Assembly: GCF_000576555.1 (NCBI RefSeq)
Contig: NZ_CP007145.1
Span: 744,001 to 808,000 of the forward strand
Direction of reading: 5' to 3'
Origin: Hymenobacter swuensis DY53
GTDB lineage: Bacteria > Bacteroidota > Bacteroidia > Cytophagales > Hymenobacteraceae
Length of the DNA: 64,000 nucleotides
Shown here: positions 27,801-36,351 of the stretch, piece after piece
Layout of the letters: each line of letters begins with the position of its first letter
Numbering within the stretch: position 1 is the stretch's first letter
The notes under the pieces: generated by a model
The model's input: the letters and a program-made list of their open reading frames with translations, nothing else
Database searches by the model: none
Told to the model about the DNA's origin: nothing
Translations under genes and position numbers: made by a program

Positions 27801-30367
27801 TGGGTGGGCTTGCCGGCCGGCGTGAGGGCCACCAGCTGCACGGCCAGCGGCTTGCCGGTGCTCACCAGATCATCGGCGCTCCGAATGCCGAACAGCACCG
27901 GCTGGGTCTGCACCTCGAAGGTGGCCAGGCGGTTTACCGGGCGGCCGGTTTCGTCGAATACCGTGGTGAAGGCCGCGCCTTCCAGGGTGCCGAGGTCGGT
28001 GTAGTCGGGTACCTGGTAGGTGGCGGTGCCGCGGCCGGCAGCGTCGGTGGTGCCTTCGCGAGTGGTCTTCTCGAAACGGTCGGAAATGGGCGTCGATTCC
28101 AGGTCGCCGTAGCTGCCGCGCCGTTTGTCGCCGCTGTTGATGGCGAAGGTGTACTGATCGTAGCCTTTCGGCTTGAAGGCCTTTTCCTTCAGCGAAAACT
28201 CGACTTCAAACTTGCGGTCGGCGGCGGGCGGGCCAAACAGGTTCTGGGCCGTAATCAGGGCCGAAACCGACTGGCTGGGCTTCACCACGGCGCGGTCGGC
28301 CTTCACGTTCACTTTCATGCGGTCCGGAATAAACTCCTCCACCGAGAGCTGGCGCGAAGTCAGCAGCACGTCGTTGCCGGTCAGGACTTCCAGGGTGTAG
28401 AGGCCGGTCATCACGGCCGGGGGCAGAATGAAGCGCGCTTCGAAGGAGCCGGCCGTGTTCAGCTGCTTCTGCAGGCTGGCGTACTCCTTGCCGGTGGGCA
28501 GCAGCAGCCGGATTTTCACCGGCAAGCCCTTGGGCGGGGCCTGCCAGGCATCGGTGCGCAGTACGGTGTTGGTCTGGATGGTGTCGCCGGGGCGGTATAG
28601 GTCCCGGTCGCCGTAGAGGAAGGCCTGGTAGCGGGCGGCGTTGGTTTGCAGGCCGCCCACCTCAAAGCGGGAGGTTTCCACGCGGCTGCGGCTCAGGTCG
28701 AGGAAGGTGAAATCGTTGCCCTGCTGGGCCATCACCATACCCAGCTTGAAGCGGCCGTTGGCAGCCGTGCTGTCGAAGCGGGCCACGCCGTCGCCGTTGG
28801 AAAGGCCGGTGCCCATCACCTGGTTGTTGGTGCTGATGTAGCGCAGCTCCACGCCGGCAAGCGGCTTGGCGTTGCGGATGGAGTTGGTGAAAACCAGCGT
28901 GCTGCCGCCTTTGCCCTGCTTCACAATCAGTCCGATATCCGACACGGCCACCAGCTTGCTCACCTGCAGCCACTGCCGCTCGGTGTCCTGTACTTTGATG
29001 ATGTAGAGCCCCTTCAGACCGCCCGCAAACTCCAGGTCCTTCAGGTTCAGGTTCAGCAGCCGCAGCCCCTGCGCCTTCGGCAGCCCCGACACGGTGTAGG
29101 TGCGCTCGGTGAGGACGTTGCCGAGGTTTTCCACGTCGTAGTACTGGAAGGAGCGGTCCACGTATTCGCCGCCGTCGCCTTCTTCCTCGTTGCCTTCCTC
29201 GCCGTCGTACTCGGGGTAGCCGTACTGGCTGCCGCCGCGCAGTAGTTGCTGGATGTTGTTGGCGTAGACTTTGGCAATGGTCACCTTCACCTGGCCCACC
29301 TCGTTGATGCGCACGCCCAGGTTGCGCGAGCCCAGCGCGTCGAGGTACATGGCCTTCTCGGCGCTGCCGAAGCTGATGGTGGGCCGCTCGTCGGAGAAGC
29401 TCACCGACTGCGTTACGCCCTCCCCGAGCATCCCGCCCAGCGCCCCTCGCAGGCCCTGGTTCACGCCAATCTGGTAAGTGCGGCCCACCTCGAAGCCGCC
29501 TTTCAGCCGCACCCCGTTTTCCGTTTCCTCCACCTCGTAGGCCACCTGCGGCGACACGCTGAGGTAGCTCTGCAAATCGGTGGCCGTGACGGGCTGGTTG
29601 GTGGTGATGAGCACCATTGGGTCAGCGTTTTTCAGCGAGCCTTCGATGGTAGTTACCTGCAGGGCCTCGGGGTCGGGCACCGTTACCTGGGTTTCGTAGT
29701 CGGCGGTGCTGGGCTGGTCGCTGCCCACGGCGTGCAGGCCCTGGGCCAGCGCCACGGTGAGCGGCGTGCCGGGGCGCACCTGCTGGTTGAGGCTCACGCG
29801 CACCACCTCGCCCGGCTCGCCGCTCACCTCAAAGGCCACGGGCTGGGCGTCCTGGGTCACGCGTAGCAGCGGCTTCACGTCGGCGGGCTTTACGGCGTAG
29901 TTGAAGGGCAGCTCCACGCGCATCTCGGCGGTGCCGGCGGCCCGACTGGAGCGGCCCCAGAACGCCTGCGGCTCCTGCAGCTCTAGGTAGGGCGTGTGGA
30001 ATTTCTGGCGGTTCTCGGGCAGCTCGGCGTTGCGCTTGCCCTCGGGCAGTGCCTCCTTGCGCAGCGTGGCCTTGAAGTTGGTGCTAGGCTTAAACGGCGT
30101 GCTGGGCGAGAAAATCAGCTCCCGGTCCGACGTCCACTTGAACTTGCCGCGCAAGGCTGGCTCGAAGCTCACCACCTGCACCGTATCCCAGCGGTCCTGC
30201 AGCTCAGGCGTCACCACGGCATCGGCAAACTGAAACACGAGGTTCTGGTACGGGTCAATTTCCTCGCCGTTGGGGTCCTGGCCGGCATCGGAACCGGACC
30301 TGGAGCAGGCGCACAGCACCGCCAGCAACACCAGCAACGGCAGGCGGGAAAAGGAGCGAAACAGCAT
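24833..30367 (-). CDS. Alpha-2-macroglobulin-family lipoprotein with thioester
   Basis: This 1844-residue protein should trap or block proteases in the periplasm and so protect the cell, working with PBP1C. A lipoprotein signal, LLVLLAVLCAC, anchors it. Repeated macroglobulin strand domains occupy the N-terminal half; MG-type stretches such as YRPGDTIQTNTVLR and PDRMKVNVKADR are clear. The C-terminal half contains VTLAMVDEGILQM, the A2M domain, and the thioester motif YGCLEQ near residue 1377, followed by an alpha-alpha barrel. Around 26460-26640 the coding DNA drops to about 46% GC against about 70% nearby. The bait sequence cannot be assigned. Confidence 0.93.
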   Translation of the reverse strand: MLFRSFSRLPLLVLLAVLCACSRSGSDAGQDPNGEEIDPYQNLVFQFADAVVTPELQDRWDTVQVVSFEPALRGKFKWTSDRELIFSPSTPFKPSTNFKATLRKEALPEGKRNAELPENRQKFHTPYLELQEPQAFWGRSSRAAGTAEMRVELPFNYAVKPADVKPLLRVTQDAQPVAFEVSGEPGEVVRVSLNQQVRPGTPLTVALAQGLHAVGSDQPSTADYETQVTVPDPEALQVTTIEGSLKNADPMVLITTNQPVTATDLQSYLSVSPQVAYEVEETENGVRLKGGFEVGRTYQIGVNQGLRGALGGMLGEGVTQSVSFSDERPTISFGSAEKAMYLDALGSRNLGVRINEVGQVKVTIAKVYANNIQQLLRGGSQYGYPEYDGEEGNEEEGDGGEYVDRSFQYYDVENLGNVLTERTYTVSGLPKAQGLRLLNLNLKDLEFAGGLKGLYIIKVQDTERQWLQVSKLVAVSDIGLIVKQGKGGSTLVFTNSIRNAKPLAGVELRYISTNNQVMGTGLSNGDGVARFDSTAANGRFKLGMVMAQQGNDFTFLDLSRSRVETSRFEVGGLQTNAARYQAFLYGDRDLYRPGDTIQTNTVLRTDAWQAPPKGLPVKIRLLLPTGKEYASLQKQLNTAGSFEARFILPPAVMTGLYTLEVLTGNDVLLTSRQLSVEEFIPDRMKVNVKADRAVVKPSQSVSALITAQNLFGPPAADRKFEVEFSLKEKAFKPKGYDQYTFAINSGDKRRGSYGDLESTPISDRFEKTTREGTTDAAGRGTATYQVPDYTDLGTLEGAAFTTVFDETGRPVNRLATFEVQTQPVLFGIRSADDLVSTGKPLAVQLVALTPAGKPTQAQAQVQIVRLLWETVIERQGGRYVYNSQKREEVVLNRTIPVYGSSTSDANLGFSPTYSGEYEIRVARPGASTYVARRVYAYGYGDTQSNSFEVNNEGEVTIEADKPKYQPGDVAHLLLKTPFSGRVLVTVERDRVLDHFYVTTDEKSAKVDVPIRGNHVPNIYVTATAIREIKDNRLPLTVARGFVPLTVEKPGARLQVAIKAPAQSRSQTAQTIEVTTAPGAQVTLAMVDEGILQMKDYRTPDPYGYFYQKRALEVQAYDVYPFLLPELGTSSTGGDGYDLSRRTTPVPNRRVRLLAKWSGVLTADASGKVRYKLQIPQFSGAIRIMAVAYKGDAFGSAEHTMKVADPVVISTTLPRFLSPGDTIDVPITLTNTTGKEMWVMVKKQLTGPLASAESLIQDGSLPNKVEPAGYAVKLPPNTEKRISFRVNAKPSIGTGSVVITVKNSKTNETFTETIELPIRPASPLQKRTGAGVVAGGAAQQLNLRTDFLPSSLRSQLVVSRSPMTEFAKDLRYLLQYPYGCLEQTVSAAFPQLYYGDLAASLGQKTGKTGKAGLFNPNYHVQEAIRKVEAQQMYNGSLSYWPGGDYDNWWATAYAAHFLLEAQQAGFDVNKNVLDRVLRYLQARVRKRETDTYNIIQTGGVIQPVTLAKKEIAYSLYVLALAGRPDAVGLNYYKANRKLLPEDSRYLLAAAFALSGNQRSYREALPTRFGVQSIAGRQLDGAFSSPIRDEALVLNALLAADPANAQVNILARQLSRQVKQAGWLSTQERAFALLALGKLAKKNAGSTVTASLLADGKAIGNFSGKDLTVSNVANRQLALRTSGKGSLYYFWETEGISPTGQVREEDAYLQVRRQFLNRTGQPVGSTSFRQNDLVVVKITIQSAESAGEVKNVAITDLLPAGLEIENPRIGAVRDITWATDAAQPDYLDVRDDRINLFTTVTPQPKSFYYLCRAVSKGTFKLGPVSADAMYNAEYHSYAGSGVVRVR

Positions 30368-30477
30368 GGAAGGGGGAGGAGTTAGGAAAGACGCCGGAAG
30401 GTATAGAAAAACGGCGTTTCTACTAGGTTTTGTATAGGTTTGAATGGGAATAAATCTATAAAGCAGAAGCTGTTCAA

Positions 30478-30804
30478 ATGAGCGAAGTGACTAACCTGCT
30501 GATTACGTTCGGATCAGAGAATGAGGAAGCGGTGCTGAAACAGCTTGGCGAATACAAACACAGAGGATTGTCCTTCCATATTGTTTCGGTAAAGGATAAA
30601 AGCCTTCCACAAGGTTGGTATGGGGGATCAAAGAATTTGGAGTGCTCCGTTTTACTGGGAGCTTACAACCATCTTCACCTGAAGTCGCTGGTAGAGTTTA
30701 TGCGTGGAATGGTATGGGAAGCTCCGGAAGATGTGCAATTGATCATTCGGAAACAGTGGGAATCTAAGTTTCGGATAATTGATCTGTTCCCGGAAGAGCA
30801 ATAA
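30478..30804 (+). CDS. Small hypothetical protein, low-GC orphan
   Basis: The 108-residue cytoplasmic protein is unrecognised. Its body alternates strands and helices, with LITFGSENEEAVLKQLGEY at the start and a charged C-terminus (LFPEEQ). One counted line is 40% GC, far below the alpha-2-macroglobulin gene beside it. The ATG at 30478 follows an AT-rich leader. It and the broken gene downstream form a short low-composition island that may have arrived by transfer. Confidence 0.6.
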   Translation: MSEVTNLLITFGSENEEAVLKQLGEYKHRGLSFHIVSVKDKSLPQGWYGGSKNLECSVLLGAYNHLHLKSLVEFMRGMVWEAPEDVQLIIRKQWESKFRIIDLFPEEQ

Positions 30805-30819
30805 AACCCGCTATACCCC

Positions 30820-30994
30820 AACTGGCGCGAGTTTAGCGCCGCCATAACTCGTGACCAGATACTGATGTGAAGGCTGAGCCTCCACTGCCGCGACGCGGCA
30901 AGTCGGTGCCGCGCCGCCTGAGTTGGTTGTTCCTACGGGCGAGTTAAAAACTCGCGGCATGAGTTGGTACGAGTTTTCAACTCGCCCGCCAGTT
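30820..30994. repeat. Palindromic element with inverted CGAGTT ends
   Basis: AACTGGCGCGAGTTT (from 30820) and AACTCGCCCGCCAGTT (ending 30994) are near-inverse ends. Inside are GCCGCGACGCGGC, GGTGCCGCGCC and GAGTTAAAAACTC, so several stems nest within 175 bases. No open frame spans it. It looks like a non-autonomous repeat, but only one copy is in the window. Confidence 0.6.
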
Positions 30995-31061
30995 ACAGGG
31001 AATAATCACGTCTGGTTTATATTATACCTTATCTTCAACAGACCCTAAATAATGCTTACGT

Positions 31062-31511
31062 ATGGAAGAGAAGATACAGTTAGATATCTGCTGTTGCGCT
31101 CTGGCGAAAGTTCGCGCTAAGGCGGTAATCTATTCCGTGCTGAGTGAATTCACGCCAAATCATACGCCCTTACGTGGTGACTATGGGTGTTGGCATGTTC
31201 CCTATAGTAACCCCGATTACGAATTTATTTCGGAGGGTGCAATGCTGGAATATTACGCCTAGCATCCCACAGCAACGTGCTCTTTCTTCTGGGAATCAAA
31301 AACGGATTGGGCTTACAGTCCTACAGTTGGGGCATTTTTCACCTCAGATGGATTCCTGATAATAAGTGTAACTATCAATGGCAGTGCGGCAGATGCCCAG
31401 CGCTTTCTGGGTAGATTAAAAGCTTGTCTGGGTTCAGAGGTAGGGGTGATTAGCTACATTGATCCACCTGACTTTATAGATGGTCAGAGCTTTCTCACCA
31501 GATATAACTAG
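31062..31511 (+). pseudogene. Hypothetical gene interrupted by one in-frame TAG
   Basis: From the ATG at 31062 the frame gives 66 residues, then TAG at 31260-31262, then continues in the same frame for 82 more sensible codons (HPTATCSFFWESKTDWAYSP, later GVISYIDPPDFIDGQSFLTR) to a second TAG at 31509-31511. No frameshift is needed. A single CAG-to-TAG change would explain it, since a Gln fits YYA-x-HPT. The intact product would be 149 residues, of unrecognised family. The downstream half lacks an early ATG, so it is probably not translated on its own. Low GC matches the gene at 30478. Confidence 0.7.
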
Positions 31512-31647
31512 CTCTTACACCCCCTCAAACACCTCCGCCCACTCAATGCCGAACCCCGGCAGGGTGTGTAGAAGTCGCTACGGGCTGGTAGCGGCCCTCG
31601 AGTAACACGGATACCGAAAGGTTTTTTACAAAATGATTAAGAAATAC

Positions 31648-31680
31648 AACGGGCTCCATATGCAGCATCTGGAGCCCGTT
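31648..31680 (-). terminator. Terminator hairpin of the DUF2339 gene
   Basis: AACGGGCTCCA (31648-31658) pairs with TGGAGCCCGTT (31670-31680). It lies 15 bases after the DUF2339 stop on the minus strand, with A/T-rich flanks (minus-strand TTGTATTTC). Confidence 0.75.
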
Positions 31681-31694
31681 ACGTGTATACTTAT

Positions 31695-34600
31695 CTATTC
31701 TACTGGTTCCATGGAAGCCGAAGGCTCGAGAGGAAACTCAGGACCAGGCTCTTTAGGCGTTGGCTGCGGCTCAAACCGGCTCTTGAAGCGGGCGTACAGC
31801 GCGTTCATGCCCAGCAGCAGCAACCCCATCAGAATAAAGACTACCGCCCGCGTGATAGTACCTGTCTGGCGCAAATCGAAGAAGAGCAGCCGGGCCAGGC
31901 TGAGCGCCATGCCGGCCAGGGCCACGTAGCGCAAATCGGGGCGGCGCAGGAGCAGGCTGCACACGAAAGCAGCCACTACTTCCAGCATCAGCAGTACCGT
32001 GAGCACAGAGTGGTCGAAGGACTGGACTAGCAGCAGCGTAAGGGCTCCGAAAGCCGGGTAGAGCAGCAGCGGAACAAGAAGAGCAGGCGAGATATGACCC
32101 AGGCCGGCCAACGGGGCCAGCATCGGGGGCCAGTAGGCCGGGCGTACGGCGGCGGTTTGCAGCCGGACAGCGGCATAGGCAAACAGCAGCGCCACCGCCC
32201 CAAACGATACCATCCACGGCACCGTCAGCAGTTGACCGGGAGCCAGGTAGCGCACCGACACGTAGCCGCTACACAGCACCGCTGCCCCAAAAAACAGCAG
32301 CCCGTACACTTGCACCCGGCGCAGGTGCCAGGGCAGGCGGGCCCCGCCCAGCGTCAGCCCAAACGCCCCAGCTACCCAGAGTAGTGGCAGCCATTCGGTC
32401 CGGATTTCATAGCCGATGGTAAAGCCGGCGAACAGCAGCAGCGCCTCCGGCAGCAACGGCTGCAGATACCGCCAGGAGCGGTAAAGAGGTTCCGACGCGG
32501 GAGTCCGTTGCCAGGCCAGCCCCCCGAGCAGTAGCAACGTTGCGCCGGCCGTGAGGCGGCGGTCCGGCAGCCCCGGCAGCAGGTCGGTCGGGTTATCCAG
32601 CAGCACATGAAAGTGCCCCAGCAGCCCCAGTGCAAGCAGAGCGTAGGTGAGGTGAAGCAGGAACCGGTCGGGGGAACCGGCGCGGTGCAGGGTTTCGGGA
32701 GTAGCGTAGTGGCGGCGGGCCCGGTGGGCGGCGGTGGCGGTCAGCGCTGCCAGCAGCAGCCAGAGCAGCGCCGGCAACGCCTCGGCCCGCGGGGCAAAGG
32801 CCACCCAGCTGAGCAGCGTAGCTTGTACGCCCAGCAGATACAGCCACGGCGCGCGCACCTGCTGGCTAGCCGCCGGCCACCACGAGGTAAACAGCCCCGT
32901 AGCCGCCACCAGCAGCAGCGGCAGCAGGTAGCTCATTACCTGTAGCGGCTGGAAAACTGCCGTTGCCGGCAAGGCGTGGTTCCACTGCAGCACCTGGTAG
33001 CCGATGGTGGTCAGCACCACGCCCAGCCACAGGCCGGGCACGGCAAACCGGCGGCGCACCAGCAGCAAGCCGGCCAACAGGCCCGCCGCCACCCAGCCGG
33101 CCCAGGTATGCGCATACACCAGGCCGCCCGCCGCCAGCAGCTGCCCGGCCGGCAACAGCCCCAGGAGCCGCACCCGGTGCCGTGGGTCATCGGAAAGTGG
33201 CACGGCATCAAGCACCGGGGCCTGTTGCCAGTGCAGCCAGCGCTGAGTTGCTACCGTAGCCAATGCCGCCCCCACCAGCAGGGCCGCCCGTTGCAGATCA
33301 GCAAGCGAATCCAGCCGGCATACCAGGAACGGCAATGCTACGGCCAGCGCCATGGTAAACAGCAGCAGCCCGCGGTACAGACCGGTTTCCTGCTGCCAGG
33401 CCAGCGCTATGGTAAACAGCAGCAGCTCCGCATATAGCAGCGTAACGGTGGCGGGCCAGCTTAGCCCCAGCTCGTGCAGCCCCATCATACTAACGGCCAG
33501 CACCAGCTGTCCCAGCAGCAGGTGCGCCGGCCGGAACCAGCCCCGCTGCCCGCGCCACCAGTACGCCAGCCCGAACAGCAAGCCGGCCGCCGCGCTGCCG
33601 CCGCCCAATAAAGCCCCCAGTGGTGGTTGAGCTTGTCCGAATACGGCCTGCACAAACAGGCCCGTCGCGCCCAGGTAGAGCAGCAGCGTAAGGCCAAACA
33701 AGGTCTGTTGCAGGGAGGTAGTGTGAGCGGGAGCCAGCAGCCGCTGCCAGCCAGTGCGCAGCACGGGCAGCATCAGCAGTACGGAGCTGCTGAGGCCGGC
33801 CGCTGATAGCAGCAGCAGGCGGCGGTGCAGCTCACCGGCTTCCAGCTCGCGGACCGTGCCGGTACACGTCAGCAGGAAAATAATGCCGCTGAGCAGCGTA
33901 GCACCCAGCAAAGCACGATAGGCGTTGGCTTCGCGGACCCAGCCGCAGGCTCCGGCCAGCAGCAGGGTTTCCAGGTACAGCAGCAGGAGCGTGGCGGGCC
34001 AGCCCAGCCCCGCTTCGTGCAGCCCGAGCAGGGCTACTACCAGCAATGCCTGACCACACAGCAGATGCAGCGTGCGGAACCAGCCGCCCGTAGCGCGCAG
34101 CCACCACGCCACCCCAAAAACGGCCCCGGCCGCGGCCAGCGTACCGCTTAGCAGGGCAAACAGGGGCGGCTGCGCGAAACCGAAAACAGCCTTGGCCAGC
34201 AGTGCGCCCGCCCCGAGGTAGAGCGCCCCCACAACCCCGCCGAACGTCTGCTGCATGTCGCGGCTCCGGCTTTCGGAATCATTCTGCAGCCAGGCCGTTT
34301 GTTGCAGCAGCAGGTAGTAGGCCGCGCCCAGCAAACCGGCCAGCAGCAGCAGAAACGCGTTGCGGGGCAGCTCGGCCGCGGTGTAGGTGCCGAGTTGCGT
34401 CAGGTTGAGCAGCACCAGGCCCAGCCCGGCCAGCAGGGCACCCACCGATGCCACCTGGAATACTACTTTCTCCTGCTCCCGTGCCATCACAAACGCTACC
34501 AGCAGGGTTTCCAGCAGCATAAACAACAGAATGAGCGTTCCGGACGCGTGCCAGCCCTGCAGCGAAAAGGCTGCGAATAAGGCCAGCATCAGGGAAATGA

Positions 34601-36032
34601 TGCTATCCGTGCGGAACAGCCACCCGATGCCCAGTTGCCGGGCCTGCCGCGCCACCCAGAACGTAAACAGTGCCCCCAGCCCCAACGGTATCGTTTTCCA
34701 GGGCGAGCCGGTGCTGTAACGGTACAGGTTGATGCCCAAACAGGTCCAGTTGAGGACATGAGCCGCAAACAGCAGCGCATCGAAGCGGACGGTGGCGTAC
34801 ACCTTCCGGTACTGTACCACGGCTCCCGCCACCCCCACCAGCAGCACCAGGGCCATTGCGGGCAGCCGCACCGCCGTCGGCAGCACACCCGTTGCCACCT
34901 CCGTAACTCCCTGATGCCAGTACTGGTGAAACGCGAAAAAGCTTAGAATGCTCAACAGCAGCTGGTATTTCCAGCGTTGCCGGTACGTGATTCCGATGCT
35001 GAATACCGTAACGCCAGCCGTCGCTGCCAGCGTCAGCAGGTTGTGCGGTAATACGGCCAGGGCCACCAGACTCAGCACGCCGTGCAAGGTGGCTACGGTT
35101 TCCCGGCGGGCATCCCAGGCCAGCCACAGATTCACGGCCACGCCCGCCAGCAGCAGCAGATAGCTTAGCGGCGGTTCGGCCCACTGCAGCCCCGGTACGC
35201 TCACGGCCCCCACGCAGGCAAATAGGAATATTGCCGCCGCGCTGCTTTGTAGCCACACGTGCAGCTTCGCCGCAAACGGCCGGGGCCGCAGGTAATAGTG
35301 CAGCCCCAGCAGCACCGCCGCAAAGCCGGTAATCATGCCGAAGCGAGCCGGGGCACTTACCCGCAAGGCCGTGTAGATGCCCAGAAACCCAATGCCGGTC
35401 ACGAGTACCATGGCTCCCAGCACGCCCGTCCAGTTGTCGAGCAAAAGCTGCTCGGTTCGGTCCCACCACGTAGGGCCGGCTGGCTGGGTAGGCTGGGGAC
35501 GCGCCGGAGTTGGTCGTAAAGCCGGTACCCGATCCGGCTGCGGAGCCGGGGCCGGCCGGGGCATTGGCGGTGTAACCGGGGGCTGCGTAGTTGGTGGTGG
35601 TGTAACCGGCGCCGGGCTGGCAACCGCAGGCGTCGGTGTAACTAATGCTGCCTCGGCAACGGGTGATGCGGCTGCGGCCGGGGCGGGTGGAACGGCCGCC
35701 ACCACCGGAGCCGGAATCGGTAAGGCGGGCGCAACGGGCGGCGTAACTGGTGTAGGCGGCGTAACGACTGGAACCACGGTTAGGGCCGGCGGCACTGGCT
35801 CCCGGCGCGTAACCAGAGCCGCCTCAACTGGGACGGGGGCGGGTGAAGCAGTAGCGGCGACGCGCGGCAGCCGGAGTAACTCCTGGCGCAGCTGTTCCAC
35901 CGTAATCTGCAGTTCGGTGTGGGCCTCTTCGCGCTGCTGTAACTGGTCGGTCAGGTCGCGCAGCCGTTTGCTGATGTTCTGATACAGTACGGCCAGTACA
36001 ATGACCGTCAGCATCAGCAGGGAGGTGCTCAT
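31695..36032 (-). CDS. Giant DUF2339 polytopic membrane protein
   Basis: The 1445-residue protein starts with one membrane helix and a short coiled coil (LRDLTDQLQQREEAHTELQI), followed by a Pro/Ala/Val-rich linker of about 120 residues. The remaining 1250 or so residues are a long series of hydrophobic helices separated by short loops, as in DUF2339 proteins. This part includes internally repeated blocks: LYLGAGALLAKAVFGFAQPP, LYLGATGLFVQAVFGQAQPP and matching LLLYLETLLLAGA / LLYAELLLFTIA stretches. The function of the family is unknown. The ATG at 36032 is preferred to the one at 36059. It is transcribed away from the LysR regulator. Confidence 0.87.
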   Translation of the reverse strand: MSTSLLMLTVIVLAVLYQNISKRLRDLTDQLQQREEAHTELQITVEQLRQELLRLPRVAATASPAPVPVEAALVTRREPVPPALTVVPVVTPPTPVTPPVAPALPIPAPVVAAVPPAPAAAASPVAEAALVTPTPAVASPAPVTPPPTTQPPVTPPMPRPAPAPQPDRVPALRPTPARPQPTQPAGPTWWDRTEQLLLDNWTGVLGAMVLVTGIGFLGIYTALRVSAPARFGMITGFAAVLLGLHYYLRPRPFAAKLHVWLQSSAAAIFLFACVGAVSVPGLQWAEPPLSYLLLLAGVAVNLWLAWDARRETVATLHGVLSLVALAVLPHNLLTLAATAGVTVFSIGITYRQRWKYQLLLSILSFFAFHQYWHQGVTEVATGVLPTAVRLPAMALVLLVGVAGAVVQYRKVYATVRFDALLFAAHVLNWTCLGINLYRYSTGSPWKTIPLGLGALFTFWVARQARQLGIGWLFRTDSIISLMLALFAAFSLQGWHASGTLILLFMLLETLLVAFVMAREQEKVVFQVASVGALLAGLGLVLLNLTQLGTYTAAELPRNAFLLLLAGLLGAAYYLLLQQTAWLQNDSESRSRDMQQTFGGVVGALYLGAGALLAKAVFGFAQPPLFALLSGTLAAAGAVFGVAWWLRATGGWFRTLHLLCGQALLVVALLGLHEAGLGWPATLLLLYLETLLLAGACGWVREANAYRALLGATLLSGIIFLLTCTGTVRELEAGELHRRLLLLSAAGLSSSVLLMLPVLRTGWQRLLAPAHTTSLQQTLFGLTLLLYLGATGLFVQAVFGQAQPPLGALLGGGSAAAGLLFGLAYWWRGQRGWFRPAHLLLGQLVLAVSMMGLHELGLSWPATVTLLYAELLLFTIALAWQQETGLYRGLLLFTMALAVALPFLVCRLDSLADLQRAALLVGAALATVATQRWLHWQQAPVLDAVPLSDDPRHRVRLLGLLPAGQLLAAGGLVYAHTWAGWVAAGLLAGLLLVRRRFAVPGLWLGVVLTTIGYQVLQWNHALPATAVFQPLQVMSYLLPLLLVAATGLFTSWWPAASQQVRAPWLYLLGVQATLLSWVAFAPRAEALPALLWLLLAALTATAAHRARRHYATPETLHRAGSPDRFLLHLTYALLALGLLGHFHVLLDNPTDLLPGLPDRRLTAGATLLLLGGLAWQRTPASEPLYRSWRYLQPLLPEALLLFAGFTIGYEIRTEWLPLLWVAGAFGLTLGGARLPWHLRRVQVYGLLFFGAAVLCSGYVSVRYLAPGQLLTVPWMVSFGAVALLFAYAAVRLQTAAVRPAYWPPMLAPLAGLGHISPALLVPLLLYPAFGALTLLLVQSFDHSVLTVLLMLEVVAAFVCSLLLRRPDLRYVALAGMALSLARLLFFDLRQTGTITRAVVFILMGLLLLGMNALYARFKSRFEPQPTPKEPGPEFPLEPSASMEPVE

Positions 36033-36351
36033 AGGGGAAATCCGTAAGAGATAAAACACAAAGTGGCCGTGGTCAGACAGCCGATAATAGGGCGGTGGGG
36101 GCGCTGAAGAATCCGGCAGCCACCTGCAATCCGCTATAGCTAATGGACCGAAAAGTACCGGATCCGCAACGGATAATCCTAATTAAAATGACAAAATTTT
36201 GTACGTTGTGCCTTGCGCGACGTGATTAGGCCACATCGGCTACCTTGCCGGTTGCTTCCTGACCCTGTTTTTATCGTCTGTTTGCACTTGCTGCTGATCG
36301 GCAGCTGGTTAGGCAACGGACCCTTCGTTTTTTTCTTCGCTATCAGCCGCC
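36033..36351. promoter_or_regulatory. Divergent promoter region (DUF2339 gene / LysR gene) with AT palindrome
   Basis: This 319-base gap has no convincing gene. It contains the perfect 12-base palindrome ACAAAATTTTGT (36191-36202) in its only AT-rich stretch (about 36175-36205), where promoters for the two diverging genes would be expected. LysR proteins often bind such a site upstream of their own gene; binding here is an inference. Confidence 0.45.

Noticed and set aside
31515..31572. Possible 3' remnant of a minus-strand gene ending LPGFGIEWAEVFEGV
   Set aside because: Only about 20 codons precede an upstream stop. It looks protein-like but is too short to support.
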